In this document: positions 42,463 through 54,864 of the stretch, piece by piece
Numbering within the stretch: the first letter of the stretch is position 1
Layout: each line of letters opens with the position of its first letter
Source of the DNA: Apoda limacodes
Taxonomy: Eukaryota > Arthropoda > Insecta > Lepidoptera > Limacodidae
Reading direction: 5' to 3'
Length of the DNA stretch: 64,000 bases
Assembly (NCBI GenBank): GCA_946406115.1
Contig: OX291551.1
Span: 3,038,001 to 3,102,000, forward strand
Translations under genes and position numbers: made by a program
The notes under the pieces: generated by a model
The model's database searches: none
What the model was told of the DNA's origin: nothing
What the model saw: the letters and a program-made list of their open reading frames with translations, nothing else

Positions 42463-42601
42463 ACAGCCTAGTTGGTAGTGGGACCGGCTGCTGTGCAGAG
42501 GGTTTGGGTTCGATTCCCGCACTGGACATAAACATTTATGTGAGTAACATTTGTGTGCTTCTTGAGTCTGGGTGTATTTATGTATGTATTCACAAAAATA
42601 A
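42463..42601 (+). mobile_element. tRNA-derived SINE, copy 3 (partial)
   Basis: On the plus strand: AGCCTAGTTGGTAGTGGGAC (box-A-like), GGGTTTGGGTTCGATTCCCG (box B) and CATAAACATTTATGTGAGT, then a body ending in CACAAAAATAAAA. It lacks the long 3' half seen in copies 1 and 2. Confidence 0.8.
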
Positions 42602-43936
42602 AATTAATGTAGTTAGGGAAGAACGGTAATGTAAAGTAGGGATCACCTTCTATAATACAGGCTATACTCTTATTAGATTATGAAAAAAAGAAAAATGCAT
42701 TCTCTGGGGTCAATTTAACCCCATTGTGCCAACAAAGGTGTGAATTAATTTAAAACAAAGTAGTTATTTCAATATTTTTATCTATTTGGTTTTCTATTTG
42801 TTATCTGTATATAGATACTTATATATTTCTTCTGTAGGTAGGTACGTGAGTAAATCACCGAATTCCAGCTACCAGCTGAACTGATTTTGTTGAATTTTTT
42901 GTGGGTGTTAGAGTAGGTCATCGGATGGTTTAGATTCAAAATTGAACACGGTAGGTGGCTTTGCAAAAAGAATATAGGATTTTTTTTATTGTTTAACAGT
43001 TATTTTTTTTGAGATTGTTCATTACAAAGCATATGGAAAAACGTTTGCTGAACCCGCTCATACCAAGCAAAGCATATCGTTTGGGCAGGACTAAGTCTCT
43101 CAGGTTCACTAGTAAAATATATAAAACAAAACTTTGCCAGCGGCTCCGCCCGCCCTAAATTCGGTTATCGGCGTGGGACTCCTTTATTTAATTACAGTAT
43201 TAATACTGTGATTCACTCCTTAATTACACTAATGAAGTTTGCTATATCAAGCTGTAGCTATAGCTATAGTTCGTTTAAGCTCAGTTATAGTTATTCCCGC
43301 GGCAACTTTTGAATTTTTCGGGATAAAAAGTAGCCTAGGTGCTATTCCAGGACCTAATCTATAGGTGTGCCAAGTTTCATCCCGATCCGTCCAGTGGCTG
43401 AAGCGTTATTGAGTAACAAACATGTATCCATACAGATATGCTTTCACATTAATTTCACAAATTACTTTATACTAAAGCAAATACAGATCTGATTCACATT
43501 AATATAGTAGGTTGGTAATCCAGTTCTTGTTAAAACTTAGTTTGTGCATCTATCAAGTTAATGTGATGAATCATATGTTTGCAAAGAGTATAATAACGGG
43601 GTCATATTGGGGTTTACCAAAATGGTAATGGAAAGGATGTATTTAACCTTTGCGTCACCTTACGTCCGATTAACAGGTGATTCGTTTTGTTTGTACACTT
43701 CAGGATTATGTGAGGAAATTCTCATAAATATCTTAAATAATTAAATTGCATCATTAGTAGAAACAATGATGATCTCAGTCAAGAGTCAAGAATGTCCAAA
43801 ACCGTGATCTTAAGACTCTCACATACGCAAAGGTGCTTGTAAGTTTAATTGTATTATTAAGTTACACTAGAACGATAATGTTGTGAAAACTTTCACAGTA
43901 TTGTTACATGTGTACACTTTCCTGTTTTCTTGTACA
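42602..43936. other. non-coding, Lepidopteran repeat inside
   Basis: No gene. 43,130-43,480 carries GCGGCTCCGCCCGCCCTAAA, GGATAAAAAGTAGCCTAGGT and AAGTTTCATCCCGATCCGTC, a repeat type I know as very common in moths and butterflies. Confidence 0.5.
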
Positions 43937-44290
43937 TTTTATTGTGTGTTTGTTTGTACACGTCGATCGTACTACTAACCCTTGCGTATATGGATGGCTT
44001 TAGATCTTTTTTTAATGATTTATTACTTATAAGGTACCAATCGTAAGTAGCGCCAAATTAGTATGTGAAAGAACCCTGTGGTAGTGGTAGATTAAAGTTT
44101 TGTTGACAAGAACCGCAAAAAAACTAATTTGGCGCCACTAACGATTGGTACTTAGCTAATAAATAATATGAGGATTTTTAACCTCGTTAAAAGGCCACGT
44201 TACCATTTATCTAAATGGTTTCTAAAACCATCCATATACGCAAGGGTTAGTAGTATGGTCGACCTGTACAAATAAACACACAATAAAAAT
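43937..44290. mobile_element. foldback-like inverted-repeat element
   Basis: TTTTATTGTGTGTTTGTTTG at the left is mirrored by CAAATAAACACACAATAAAA at the right. Inside it, ACTACTAACCCTTGCGTATA and TGGATGG are mirrored at 44,230-44,255. A third pair (GTACCAATCGTAAGTAGCGC / GGCGCCACTAACGATTGGTAC) flanks a short centre. About 354 bp, nearly all of it in arms, and non-coding. Confidence 0.85.
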
Positions 44291-45359
44291 TTATCAGCCA
44301 TTTACGAGTAACTCGAGAAGATTGGAGATAGTGGGAAAGAAAATGCCGCTAAGCTGTCGCGACTCTTGAGATATTGCATAGTGCCTGTCCGGCCTTCTTT
44401 TTGTCGACATGTTCTTGAGCACTCTGTATATGACATTACTATCTTAGCGGGTGGTAAGAGTATCAAAAACGACAATTGCTAGTAATATCCACACATAACA
44501 CCGATTCCGTCCCAAATGTGATTAAGTGCCTATTACCGCTACGAGCACAAACGAGTTTTGTGAAGGTCGAGGAAAATTTATTCTATTAGAAAAAAAACCT
44601 GTAGAATTGTCTTCCATAAAGTAGGAGCTGTAATAATCTCAAATAAAGTTATAAGCTGGGAGCCCAGCAAACTTAGACCGTGGCCTTTCTGATCCGGGAC
44701 CTGGCCAAGAAAGTAAACACTTTCATCGAAGGGAGTCTTCGCCTGAAACGTATCTAGCTGAACAGAACACATTTGAAGCTGGTCCATTCTTTTCATGCCA
44801 AGATTATATTCAAGAAGAGAAAATAAAAGCTACAACTTTTTTTTTCTCTAATGTTATATGGTAACATGGGACACGTTTTTTTTCTCTCCAACAACCGTTG
44901 TGCAAAAAATCATAAGTATCATGACGACTTGAAACAAAAATGCCCCGCCATATTGCATGCCATACATATTGCAATTGTAGCTCTCAATCAAGGTAAAAAG
45001 TATCCCATGTCTTTCTAAATTCCTTGGAGCCGGGTTAGGTTACCAAAACTTAGGTGAACCTTGTTTGTCGTGGTGGAATAGTACGTCGTGATATCAGCCA
45101 CGAACGTGGGAAACATATGATAGGAAAACACTTATTTTCTCAAACATGCTACGATATGCGACCATATCAAGCTTCTAGGCTCTGTGCATTAATGTGGCAG
45201 ACATTTAAACATTTAGGAAATTGCTTAAAGTTGTTCTCAACCAGAGTACCGAGAGTAGAGCGGTCCTCGTGTGAGGAGTCGAGACAGGAAACAAATGAAT
45301 TATTAGAAGCACAAATAGAGTGGAAGGAATCATTATGTTACATATTAATAAATAAATAA
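44291..45359. other. coding-like but unrecognised frames
   Basis: A minus-strand frame at 44,578-44,796 (residues '...CSVQLDTFQAKTPFDESVYF...') and a plus-strand frame at 45,054-45,359 ('YDMRPYQASRLCALMWQTFK', '-RVPRVERSSCEE') look like protein by composition. I recognise neither. They could be transposase pieces; there is no motif to prove it. Confidence 0.3.
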
Positions 45360-45361
45360 AA

Positions 45362-45397
45362 TGAATGGTAATATATATATATACGTAATTTATATTA

Positions 45398-45431
<34 letters not shown>

Positions 45432-45435
45432 CCAT
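45362..45435. repeat. (TA)n in a perfect-armed hairpin
   Basis: ATGGTAATATATATATATA near 45,364 faces TATATATATATTACCAT near 45,430; the centre is TA-rich. Confidence 0.85.
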
Positions 45436-46397
45436 TAGTATAATTTATATTACACTTATTTATTTTATATTTAAAAAATATTAATTTGTCGAATGTTTTT
45501 CTGCATTACCTGCCAGTTCGCTATTTACAAAATTAATATAAAAAAAATTAGAATACACAAGTTGAAAACAAGTTAGAACAACGTAGAATATAAACAAACA
45601 AATTAAAATTTACCCTTAATTAGTAGTACATAATTTACATTTATGTGCTTTATGGAGAATAATTGTGATGACATCAATAAAAATTATATTTAGTACCAGT
45701 CTATCTATAGCGATAGTTCTATAGTATATACTTATAGTCTATAGATATGCACTTTTAAAAAAAATTTATACTGTGAATCTACTTAAATCTGTAGACTTTA
45801 ACTGGTTAGAAATATATCAATCACATTTTAATAAATAAACATACTATAAATTATAACTTTAAAGCGACAATCATCCATAGGCTACGGTAAACCACTCAAT
45901 ATCAGGGTCGTATGCTTGTTTGCCGCCTCAGTAGTATAAAAAAAAAATCATCAGAGAACTATACTTTTCTTTATGAGCAAGTTGTAATTTATAATATAAT
46001 GTAGAATTTGTTTATTTTTAATGATGGCATATTCTGTATTTAGATGTAATTAAACATCGATGCTCTCAAACACATAATACTTATTGATAAGTTGTGTGCA
46101 ATCTGTGTTACAGTATTGAACTAATTTCATTGTTTGCTTACTACCTACTTTTCAAGTTTCAATTAAAATGTTATGTGACACCAACATGAGTTTTAATGAA
46201 CACATTCTTATCAGTTTACTGCGGTCCGGGTCCGGGTCTGGGTCCGGGAGACAATCGTATACTTGTTATTAGAATATATTTAGATAAAACCAAAAGTGGT
46301 GCAATTGCACGTTTATTAAAGAAGTGCAAAGTAATATGTCGGTGCATTAACCTAAAACTAAGTAGGTATTAAATAGTATGCGAGCAACACATGAGTA
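45436..46397. other. no gene; LINE tail and a GGTCCG repeat
   Basis: 45,870-45,945 is a worn LINE tail (TCCATAGGCTACGGTAAACC ... CGTATGCTTGTTTGCCGCCTC). 46,223-46,250 is GGTCCGGGTCCGGGTCTGGG. Nothing else is recognised. Confidence 0.5.
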
Positions 46398-47179
46398 CTA
46401 AGTTTTTTTGCTGGCTGCAGCCGAAACTTGCCGGCGGGCACTAACGTACTTCTTACTTCCTGCTCCCGGCTGCGTATTAGCTGATACAGCAACGTCTTCT
46501 GTTGAGCTGGTAGTCATAGGCTTCGGAAATCGTTTAATAAGAGCCGCCAGGTCCTCATTTGTCCAAAGTTTAGTGCGGCTGCCGTCCGGCAATTTAATAC
46601 ATATATTGCCGTCCAATGCCCAGCAATTTCGAAAGCCAAAATGAGTGCGGGCTTTAATAAAAACTGATTGCCTGCTCTTAGTTAAGAACTCCAAAATTGT
46701 GATTTGAGTACCTTTCAATTTAGTTTTGCTTTTCCAAACCGTAGATTTTATGTCAAGATTAGCGAAACGCACCAGAATAGATCTTACACCATCATTGACC
46801 TTCTCTCCTAAGCGATGGTACAGCTTAATGCTTGAGGGTGAGATATCAGGAAGATTCAAATTATTTTTGAAGATATCTAGAACTATACATTTATTGTTCT
46901 CGTTGGGCTGTTCAGGAACCCCAGATAGCAGAAGAACTTTACGACGATGACGAGTTTTCATGGTTTCATGGTTTGACAACAATCTTCAATCAGTTGTCGG
47001 AGAGAGTTTAATAGTTTCCTAGCCAGATCTCTAAAAGTGCGGAACTCCTCTGCCAGCTTAGAAAGTGTGTCAGGAGCAGGTGGAACAGACTTTAGCTGAG
47101 TTTCAAACTCGTTCATCCTCTTCATCAGACACTCCTCAATTTCCTTCTGCGTGTTTTGAATATTTGTGATTTGTGCCAT
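46398..47179 (-). pseudogene. retrotransposon ORF1p-like protein, one frameshift
   Basis: The N-terminal part (47,179-46,958) is a predicted coiled coil ('MAQITNIQNTQKEIEECLMK', '-LSKLAEEFRTFRDLARKLL'). A one-base shift near 46,965-46,980 leads into 'RRKVLLLSGVPEQ', 'LYHRLGEK', 'KSTVWKSKTKLKGTQITILEFLTKSR' and 'RTHFGFRNCWALDGNICI'. Coiled coil plus this RRM-like fold is the layout of LINE ORF1 RNA-binding proteins, and close forms are frequent in Lepidopteran repeats. The downstream 194 codons are open to the stop. I cannot say which ORF2 it belonged to; the next LINE (47,430) points the other way. Confidence 0.7.
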
Positions 47180-47429
47180 GTTCAGAGTAGTGTTCTTAAT
47201 TTGTTTACGATAACAAACAGCAGCGGCTGATAGGTAATGCAGGTGAGTGTTTATAGTTTCAACAGTATTAGATTATATACTAAACAAGATATTTAACACT
47301 TTTTTGACAAAATTTTACTAAAATAACTTGAATAGCTATTAAAATATTAATAAAAATTAAAATAAATTCAAAACAGTATGTTGCAGTGCAACTACCCACT
47401 TATATTTTAATATGAAATAAATAAAATAA

Positions 47430-48764
47430 GTTTAATAAAACCTATACTTCTAGCATCAATACAACAAATACCAACACTGAATGAGCACATGACATTTTAC
47501 ACAACAGACACAGTTGAACTCCCTTTATCAGCTACTTCTTCAGCATATATTTCAAATATAGAATATCTCACTAACCCCTTCTCCTTTAATGAATTTAATG
47601 GAGCATGTGACTCAAGAAAAGACACTACAAGTGGTCTAGATGGTTTATCTTATAAAGTATTGAAACAACTCAAGCCATGTTGCAAAAATGTTGTTTTAAG
47701 CATTTAAAAAAATTATACATTAGGTGCTTAATTTCTTACATAGTAGACAAATTCTTGTAAAATAAATCGTAATGGTGAACTAATTGGGCCCATATTATCT
47801 CATAAAGGGGTTTGCCAGAGTGGTATTTTAAGTCCTTTGATTTTTATTCTTTATATTCACAAGCTTAATTAAATATTCAGGTCCAACTGTTTACAATTTA
47901 CAGTATGCAAGTGACTGTTATTTATGCTTCAGGTTCAAGTATCAACTGTATAGTTGCTAATCTTAATAGTAGTTTAAAAAATATATTCATATTTTCTTAT
48001 CTAAATCTAGAAATTAGTACAAACAAGAGCAAGGTTGTAATATTCAATAAATTAAGCTTTTTAATGTAAGATTATAGAATAACAAACATATTTTACAAAT
48101 AGATGATAATGTATAATTTTTAGGTGTAACATTCACTAAAAAATTGTCATGAACAAAATATGTGGATTTCATTGTATGTAAAGCATCCAGAGCATTCAAT
48201 ATTTTAAAAGCTATGGCTAGGACATACTGAGACTGAAAAATCTTACTTTTGTTGTACAAGTCCCTGGTTCGTAGCCATTTTGAGTATGCATATTTATGTT
48301 TTGGATCACATAGAAAAATATGTCATAAATTAGAAGTTTTACAAAATAATTACTTGCGAATCAGCACTGGTTCTATGACGACATCTCCCGTCATATAGTT
48401 GCATACAGAGTGTAATATTTATCAATTATTTCTAAGATTTAAATATCTTAAAAACCATTTCCTAAGTAAGTTATTATTTTGAATGATTCAGTTCCATTTA
48501 CTCTAAAAGATTACTTAGAAATTATACAATACGGAGAACTTTACAACATATATAGAGCAAAAGATAATTGGCCATGCTATAAAGGCTTATATGAAAGTAA
48601 ATTTGCGGAAATTAATTTATTATCCATAAAGATCTTAAATGTAAAGAAGTCTATGAAAAAATCTGTCTTTACTCTAATTATACCTGCATATATACTGATG
48701 GGTCAAAGAAAGACAATAAGATATCTTATGCTTTTAACATCCTTCGCATGAAAATTGGACATGG
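47430..48764 (+). pseudogene. LINE C ORF2, left half of a split copy
   Basis: 'CDSRKDTTSGLDGLSYKVLK' (RT entry), a region corresponding to 'G-ILSPLIFILYIHKL' in broken frames (47,820-47,870), a degraded catalytic box (about 47,900, Asp lost in the reading I see), 'INCIVANLNSSLKNI' and, near 48,680-48,710, an RNase H-like 'YTDGSKK'. A LINE with RNase H fits the I/jockey group. It is heavily frameshifted. The BEL element interrupts it at CATGG (48,760-48,764). Confidence 0.8.
48760..48764. other. target-site duplication CATGG, left
   Basis: Identical to 54,860-54,864. Five bp fits BEL/Pao integration. Confidence 0.9.
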
Positions 48765-49079
48765 TGTTACTATGTTACTCATACTTATACAAAGTCAAGT
48801 TAAATTTGAACCGTAACTGCTAAATTTATGAGATATCACGTAAAACATACACAACCAATGGGCGCTCACCATCACGTCATCTTAAACTGCTGTAATTGGT
48901 CAAGCAAGGAGAGAGGGAGCCCCAAAGCTGCCACGAAGACACTGTATTCAACAACTCGACACGATTAACAGCTGTTATTGTTTTATTAGCAATTTGTATA
49001 TGTAAAAACAAAAAATTAAAGGTTATTTACAATCATAGTCTGCCTACTAATTTACGTCATCCAGATCAACGCAAGAACA
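48765..49079 (+). repeat. 5' LTR of the BEL/Pao element
   Basis: 315 bp, TG...CA ends. Differs from the 3' LTR by five substitutions and three extra bases (GGTTATTTACAA versus GGTTTACAG). The primer site should follow at about 49,080. Confidence 0.95.
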
Positions 49080-49316
49080 TAAATTTGGACCTACGACTCC
49101 GGATCCACGCACCAGCGCCAGGACTTGAAAAGTTGGATGGGATTACACAATCGGCAATAGCCAACGGCAGCAGCACAGGAGTGATAGTGAAGCGTTCTAA
49201 CCAAGTTAATTTAGTAACAAAAAATAGTGAAATATATTTTTGCAGTTTGCCTATACATAGTCTCAGTGGAACTTAAAAATCGTAAGTACATACCTCGCTT
49301 TCTATACTACACCATA

Positions 49317-50555
49317 ATGACTAGTACATCTGTTTCCGATTCTAAGCATTCCGACATTGTAATAGAACTAAATAAAAAGAGGGGTTTCATCAGGGGCAGG
49401 TTGACTAAGTTTAAAAAATATATAGAACTATATGATAGCCAAGTTTTATCCATGAACCAAAAGGCTGAGATAAAATTACGTATACAAGGAATAATAAGTT
49501 TGTACACGGAATTTGACGAAATTCAAAAACAAATAGAAGAGATTCTTCCTGAGACTGAGTCTGAAAAGTTACTTGACATTCGAGACGACTTTGAAATCGA
49601 ATATTATAATATACTGGCTCAGACTCAGTGTATAGTCCAGGATGATGAGCTCGCTGATGATAATAAAAGGTCTTCGGGTAGTGATGCCCTACATTCCGTA
49701 AAGTTACCTACGATTTCATTATCCTCCTATGACGGTTCATATGAGCACTGGCTGGAATTCCGTGACACCTTTCTTTCATTAGTTCACAATTGTAAAGAGA
49801 TAAGTAATATTCAAAAATTTCACTATTTAAAATCATCGTTAAAAGGTAGTGCTGAATTAGTTATAGATTCCCTCGAAATTTCCGCAAATAACTATGATAT
49901 TGCGTGGGAGTTATTACTTAATAGATATAATAACAGTAAGTTACTCGTGCATAATCATGTCAAGGCTTTGTTTTCCATTCAATCACTCTCAAAAGAATCG
50001 CCGGTTTTGTTAAGAAAACTTGTAGACAATGTTTTGAAAAATTTACGTGCCTTAAAACTTCTAGGGGAACCCACAAATATGTGGGATACCTTGATTATTT
50101 ATATGACTGTCTCCAAGCTCGATTCGACCACAGAACGCAAGTGGGAACTGCACAAGAGTACAGCATTATCAAAGTCCGACGAAACAAAACCGAATGTTGA
50201 CGATTTGTTGTCATTTTTGAAAAACCGAGCCGACATCTTAGAAAAATTAAGTGTAACTCACAGTAAACCAAACGCACACACACAAGAGAGTAAAAGAAAC
50301 TTAAGTTATAATGTAAACTCTGCACCAAAAGTACATTGTAATGTTTTTACAGAAAATTCACACAAAAAGAGTTTATACAAAATGTCATCAAAGTTGTGTC
50401 CAATGTGTAACGGTAAACATCCTTTGTATTCTTGTCAATCGTTTCTCGATATAAACTTGCAAGAAAGATTAAAAATAATATGCGATAAAAAATTATGCGA
50501 AAATTGTTTACGCGTTGGACACAACGCTGACCGTCTGCAGGTTCGGACCGTGTAG
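49317..50555 (+). pseudogene. BEL/Pao Gag
   Basis: From the ATG at 49,317 about 410 codons are open. Typical segments: a helical start ('KKRGFIRGRLTKFKKYIELY'), 'LPTISLSSYDGSYEHWLEFRD' (the conserved 'L-P-x-I-x-L-x-x-F/Y-x-G' of BEL Gag), 'KFHYLKSSLKGSAE', then zinc-binding CPMCNGKHPLYSC and CENCLRVGHNAD. The second knuckle is cut short by a frame change near 50,530; the missing Cys residues are present in the shifted frame, and another one-base loss follows near 50,575. In intact relatives Gag continues straight into Pol. The frame opens at 49,227, but the ATG at 49,317 is a better start. Confidence 0.88.
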
Positions 50556-50675
50556 AAAATGTGATAAAAACACAATTCATTAGTACATCGCGACGTATCT
50601 AAGGAAAATTATGAAAACAACCGTAATAGTAAGGCATATGGATCTAGTTTCAATGGCACAGGTTCGGCAGGTTCC

Positions 50676-52514
50676 ATGAGTCAATCTATATCATCACATG
50701 CACAAGTTCTAACAAACCAGGTAAACAACACACACACAGACGTACAATGCGCGCAGTCGTCATCGCAGCAACCAGTTTTGTTATCAACCGCACTCGTTAC
50801 AATCATTGATCAATTCGGTAAGTGTCACACTGCTCGCGCGATACTAGATAGCGGTAGCGAGCGATGCATTATCACGCAACTATTATGCGACAAATTAAAT
50901 GCACAATTAATACAGTCCACTCAATTAATTAAGGGCATTGGAGGCTCAGTATCACAATGCACTAAAATATGTGAAATAAAATTTAATTCGTTGACGGGCA
51001 CATACAATGCGCGCACGAAGTGCCTAGTACTGCCGCATATAACGTCCGCATTACCATCTGTTACTATGCTAAGCAAACAATTTCACATACCGGATGGAAT
51101 TCAATTAGCGGATCCCAATTTCTTTGAGAGTCAACCCATAGACTTATTATTAGGGGCAGATGTGTTCTGGGATTTGTTAAAAACGGGTCAAATACGATTA
51201 AATAACGGTCCTGTTCTTCAAAATACGCATCTGGGATGGATTATATCTGGCCCTATTTTTTTTAAGAAAACTAGACACTATAAGAATATTCAGTGTAATT
51301 TTATGCGATCGATGGACATACAATTCTCAATAGATGAACAATTACGTAAATTTTGGGAAATTGAAAATTTACCTATTTGTGCCATAATAAATGAATCGCG
51401 AAACGAAGAGGAGCGTGCATGTGAAGACAGCTTTAGGAAAACAACCAGACAGCTTGCCGACGGTCGGTTCTGTGTGCGTATTCCTTTTAAGTACTCTCCC
51501 GATAATTTAGGTGATACACGAAAACGTGCCGAACAACGTTTTTTTGCATTAGAAAAACGCTTAAACCGCAACCCCGATTATAAAAAACTTTACAGTGATT
51601 TTATTCGGGAATATATTTCTTTAGGTCACATGAGTCTTATAAATAATTACGGAACCCCGAATTATTTCATGCCACACCATGGAGTGTTTCGTGAACATTC
51701 GAAAACAACACGTCTACGGGTCGTGTTCGATGCAAGCGCACCGTCCACCTCAGGACAGTCACTAAACGATCTGCAATTAGTAGGGCCGCCTATACAGGGT
51801 GACTTGATGTCAATTTTGCTACGTTTTAGAGAAAACAAATACGTAGCATGCGCGGATACCGAAAAAATGTTCCGTCAAATATTAGTCGCTGAAGACCAAC
51901 GTGACTTACAATTAATACTTTGGCGCGAAAATCCATTTGAACCCTTGCAAGTCTATACGTTAAATACAGTAACGTACGGTACAGCTTCAGCGCCTTATTT
52001 AAGTTGTAGATGCTTAAAACAATTAGCTCAAGACTGTAGCAACCCTGAAGTGGCACGAACAATCAACGAAGACTTTTACGTTGACAACTTGATTTGTGGC
52101 AACCCTAATATGAATAATTTAATAGAAATTTGTCAAGAAACTACTAAAGTTTTGCAATCTGGTTGTTTTCCATTGCGTAAATGGGTTTATAATTTTAATT
52201 TTAATAACTCTCAGGATCAAATGGACACCTCAAAGGAATTGTCACTAGGAGAAAACGTTCAAAACAAAACGTTAGGATTAGGGTGGTACAATCAAACCGA
52301 TAACTTGTACTATCATACAAAACTCGAGATGGATTCAAAGCCCATAACGAAGCGCACAATAGTATCGGGTTCATCTCAAATTTTTGATCCTCTCGGTTTG
52401 TTAAGTCCTACTATTATTATTGCAAAGGTACTTTTACAAAAATTGTGGCTGTTAAAATATACTGGGATGAACAGGTTCCAAATGACGTTGCAAACATTTG
52501 GAAAAAATTCGTGA
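50676..52514 (+). pseudogene. BEL/Pao Pol: protease and reverse transcriptase
   Basis: Aspartic protease: ILDSGSERC with the catalytic Asp at residue 58 of this frame. The linker 'QPIDLLLGADVFWDLL' and 'LGWIISGP' is a BEL hallmark. RT: 'RVVFDASAPS', 'CADTEKMFRQI' (catalytic Asp kept) and EDFYVDNLICG at 52,071-52,103, where the usual YVDD reads YVDN. 'IFDPLGLLSP' ends the RT connection. The frame is lost near 52,455, where the next reading frame takes over. The ATG printed at 50,676 is internal to Gag-Pol, not a real start. Confidence 0.9.
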
Positions 52515-53959
52515 AAAATCTCAATATTTTAAACACTATTCGTATTCCACGCCTCGTAATATGTAATGAACCCATTTGTTTTGAGCTGCACATTTTTACA
52601 GACAGTTCTCTTACTGGTTACGGAACTTGTGCGTCTATACGCACTATAGATAACCACTATAATGTCACCGTTAGGTTATTGTGTTCTAAGGGAAGAGTTG
52701 CGCCAATTAAACCAGTAAGCATTCCAAGGTTGGAATTATGTGGGTCACTGGTAGGTGCCAGACTATATTCGAAAATAAATGATTCACTTCGCATTCGTTT
52801 TAATAAAACTATATTTTGGACAGACTCGACTATTGTGTTAGGTTGGTTGCGAATGACACGTAATCTATTAAAAACCTTTGTTCAAAATAAAACGACAGAA
52901 ATTCATGAACTTACAAAAAACCATCCGTGGCGTCATTTAAGATCAGAAAATAACCCGGCAGATATAATTTCCAGAGGTCGTAATTTAGACACCCTTTCAA
53001 GCTCATCATTGTGGTGGGAAGGTCCACAGTTTTTGCAAAGTATTAATTTTGAACACTGTTTAGGACCGTCTCATGAAACTAAAGACTTACCCGAATTAAA
53101 AACCAATACGCATATTTTAGTTTCGAGTCAAGAAACAGATTTAGTATTTAAGTTTTCTAGATTTTCTCAATTCAACCGAATGCAGCGTACCATGGTATAC
53201 TGTTTACGGTTTATTCATAACGCACGCAACAAAGTAAACAAACGCACTGGTGATTTAAACGTCGATGAATTGAAACAATCTGTTTTATTACTCGCAAAAT
53301 TATCTCAGTATGAGTCATACCGTGATGTACTCGACTGCTCTAACAAAGGGCGGTTGTTAAAAAATAAAAATCCTAGTTTATCAAGATTAAATTTGTTTCT
53401 AGACGACAATAACTTAATAAGGGTTGGAGTTCGCATAGAAAACTCTGGCACATTTAATTTTGACAAAAAACACCCTATTTTAATCTCATCAAAGCATCAT
53501 TTCACATTATTATTATTTCGTTATGAACATAGACGGTTGTTGCACGCCGCGCCACAACTGTTAGTATTCACATTAAGAGAAATTTGGTGGCCTTTAGGGG
53601 CTAGAAATTTAGCAAAAAAGGTAGTCCATGGGTGCTTTAGATGTGCAAGACTGCGAAATAAACCTTTAACTCCTATCATGGGCAATTTACCCCAGGAACG
53701 TCTTGAACCAGGTTTTCCCTTTCTAAAATGCGGCGTCGATTATGCCGGTCCAGTGCTCATATTAAATCGTAAAGGTAGGGGCGCTAAAACCATAAAGTCT
53801 TATATATGTTTATTTATTTGTTTTACAACGCGCGCAGTTCATTTAGAACTGGTCAGTGACCTCACATCTGATGCATACTTATTAGCACTAAAACGATTTA
53901 TATCGCGTCGGGGAAAACCAGGTGAAATTTTCAGCGATAATGGAAAAAACTTTTGCTAA
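52445..53959 (+). pseudogene. BEL/Pao Pol: RNase H and integrase, first part
   Basis: 'FTDSSLTGYG' and 'WTDSTIVLGWL' carry RNase H-type Asp residues; 'NNPADIISRG' follows. Integrase: zinc-binding HRRLLHAAPQ...CFRCARLR, catalytic Asp in GVDYAGP and IFSDNGKNF. A frame change at about 53,945 separates it from the rest of the core. It is otherwise open for over 500 codons. Confidence 0.9.
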
Positions 53960-54490
53960 AAATTTATCTAATATATCTGGAGAAATAAAAAAAAATGCTG
54001 AATCTCAAGATATTAAATTTAGAATGGAACCGCCATACGCTAGTCATTTTGGTGGCTTATGGGAAGCGGGGGTCAAAAGTTGTAAATATCATATGCGACG
54101 TGTAATAGGAAACGCTCATTTAACTTTCGAAGAGCTCAGCACGGTGTGTTGACGCAAATCGAAGCCGTTCTGAACTCCAGACCTCTGTCTCCGATATACC
54201 AAAGAGTTGAACAAATCCGTCAACACTTTTGGACACGGTGGTGTAAAGAATACGTGTCAGAATTACAAACCAAGAACAAATAGAAATACCATACAGACGA
54301 CCTCCATGAAAATACGCTGGTGATTATTAATAAAGACAATCTACCTCCACTGAAATGGAGCTTAGGACGAATAATAAAAACTTATCCAGGGAAATACGGA
54401 ATCGCCAGGGTGGCTGATATCAAAACAAGTACGGGCACAGTGCGACGTGCCTTTTCGAAGATTTGCCCTCTTTTCCAAGAAGAACTTTAG
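53922..54490 (+). pseudogene. BEL/Pao Pol: integrase C-terminal part
   Basis: 'PPYASHFGGLWEAGVKS' carries the catalytic Glu. After a frame change near 54,150 come 'QIEAVLNSRPLSPIYQ' and then directly 'RVEQIRQHFWTRW'. The ~60-residue piece usually found between these two is missing, so there is an internal deletion. It ends with 'GRIIKTYPGKYGIARVADIK' and a TAG at about 54,490. Confidence 0.88.
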
Positions 54491-54547
54491 CGTGGTAGAG
54501 CTGTGGCTTTAATCATTAAAAACTTACAGTTTTCAAGGCTGGGAGTA

Positions 54548-54859
54548 TGTTACTATGTTACTCATACTTATACAAAGTCAAGTTAAATTTGAACCGTAAC
54601 TGCTAAATTTATGAGATATCACGTAATACATACACAACCAATGGGCGCTCACCATCACGTCATCTTAAACTGCTGTAATTTGTCAAGCAAGGAGAGAGGG
54701 AGCCCCAAAGCTGCCACGAAGACGCTGTATTCAACAACTCGACACGATTAACAGCTGTTTTTGTTTTATTAGCAATTTGTATATGTAAAAACAAAAAATT
54801 AAAGGTTTACAGTCATAGTCTGCCTACTAATTTACGTCATCCAGATCAACGCAAGAACA
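54548..54859 (+). repeat. 3' LTR of the BEL/Pao element
   Basis: 312 bp, starting TGTTACTATG after a purine tract and followed by the CATGG duplication. Confidence 0.95.
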
Positions 54860-54864
54860 CATGG
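54860..54864. other. target-site duplication CATGG, right
   Basis: Matches 48,760-48,764. Confidence 0.9.

Larger units (their letters stand above)
48765..54859 (+). mobile_element. BEL/Pao LTR retrotransposon
   Basis: 6,095 bp with LTRs TGTTACTATG...GCAAGAACA, a CATGG duplication, a gag-pol order of protease, RT, RNase H, integrase, and a purine-rich tract (AAGGCTGGGAG) just before the 3' LTR. There is no envelope gene. Four or more frameshifts and a small deletion in integrase make this copy defective, but its LTRs differ at only five bases and one 3-bp indel, so it is fairly young. Confidence 0.95.
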
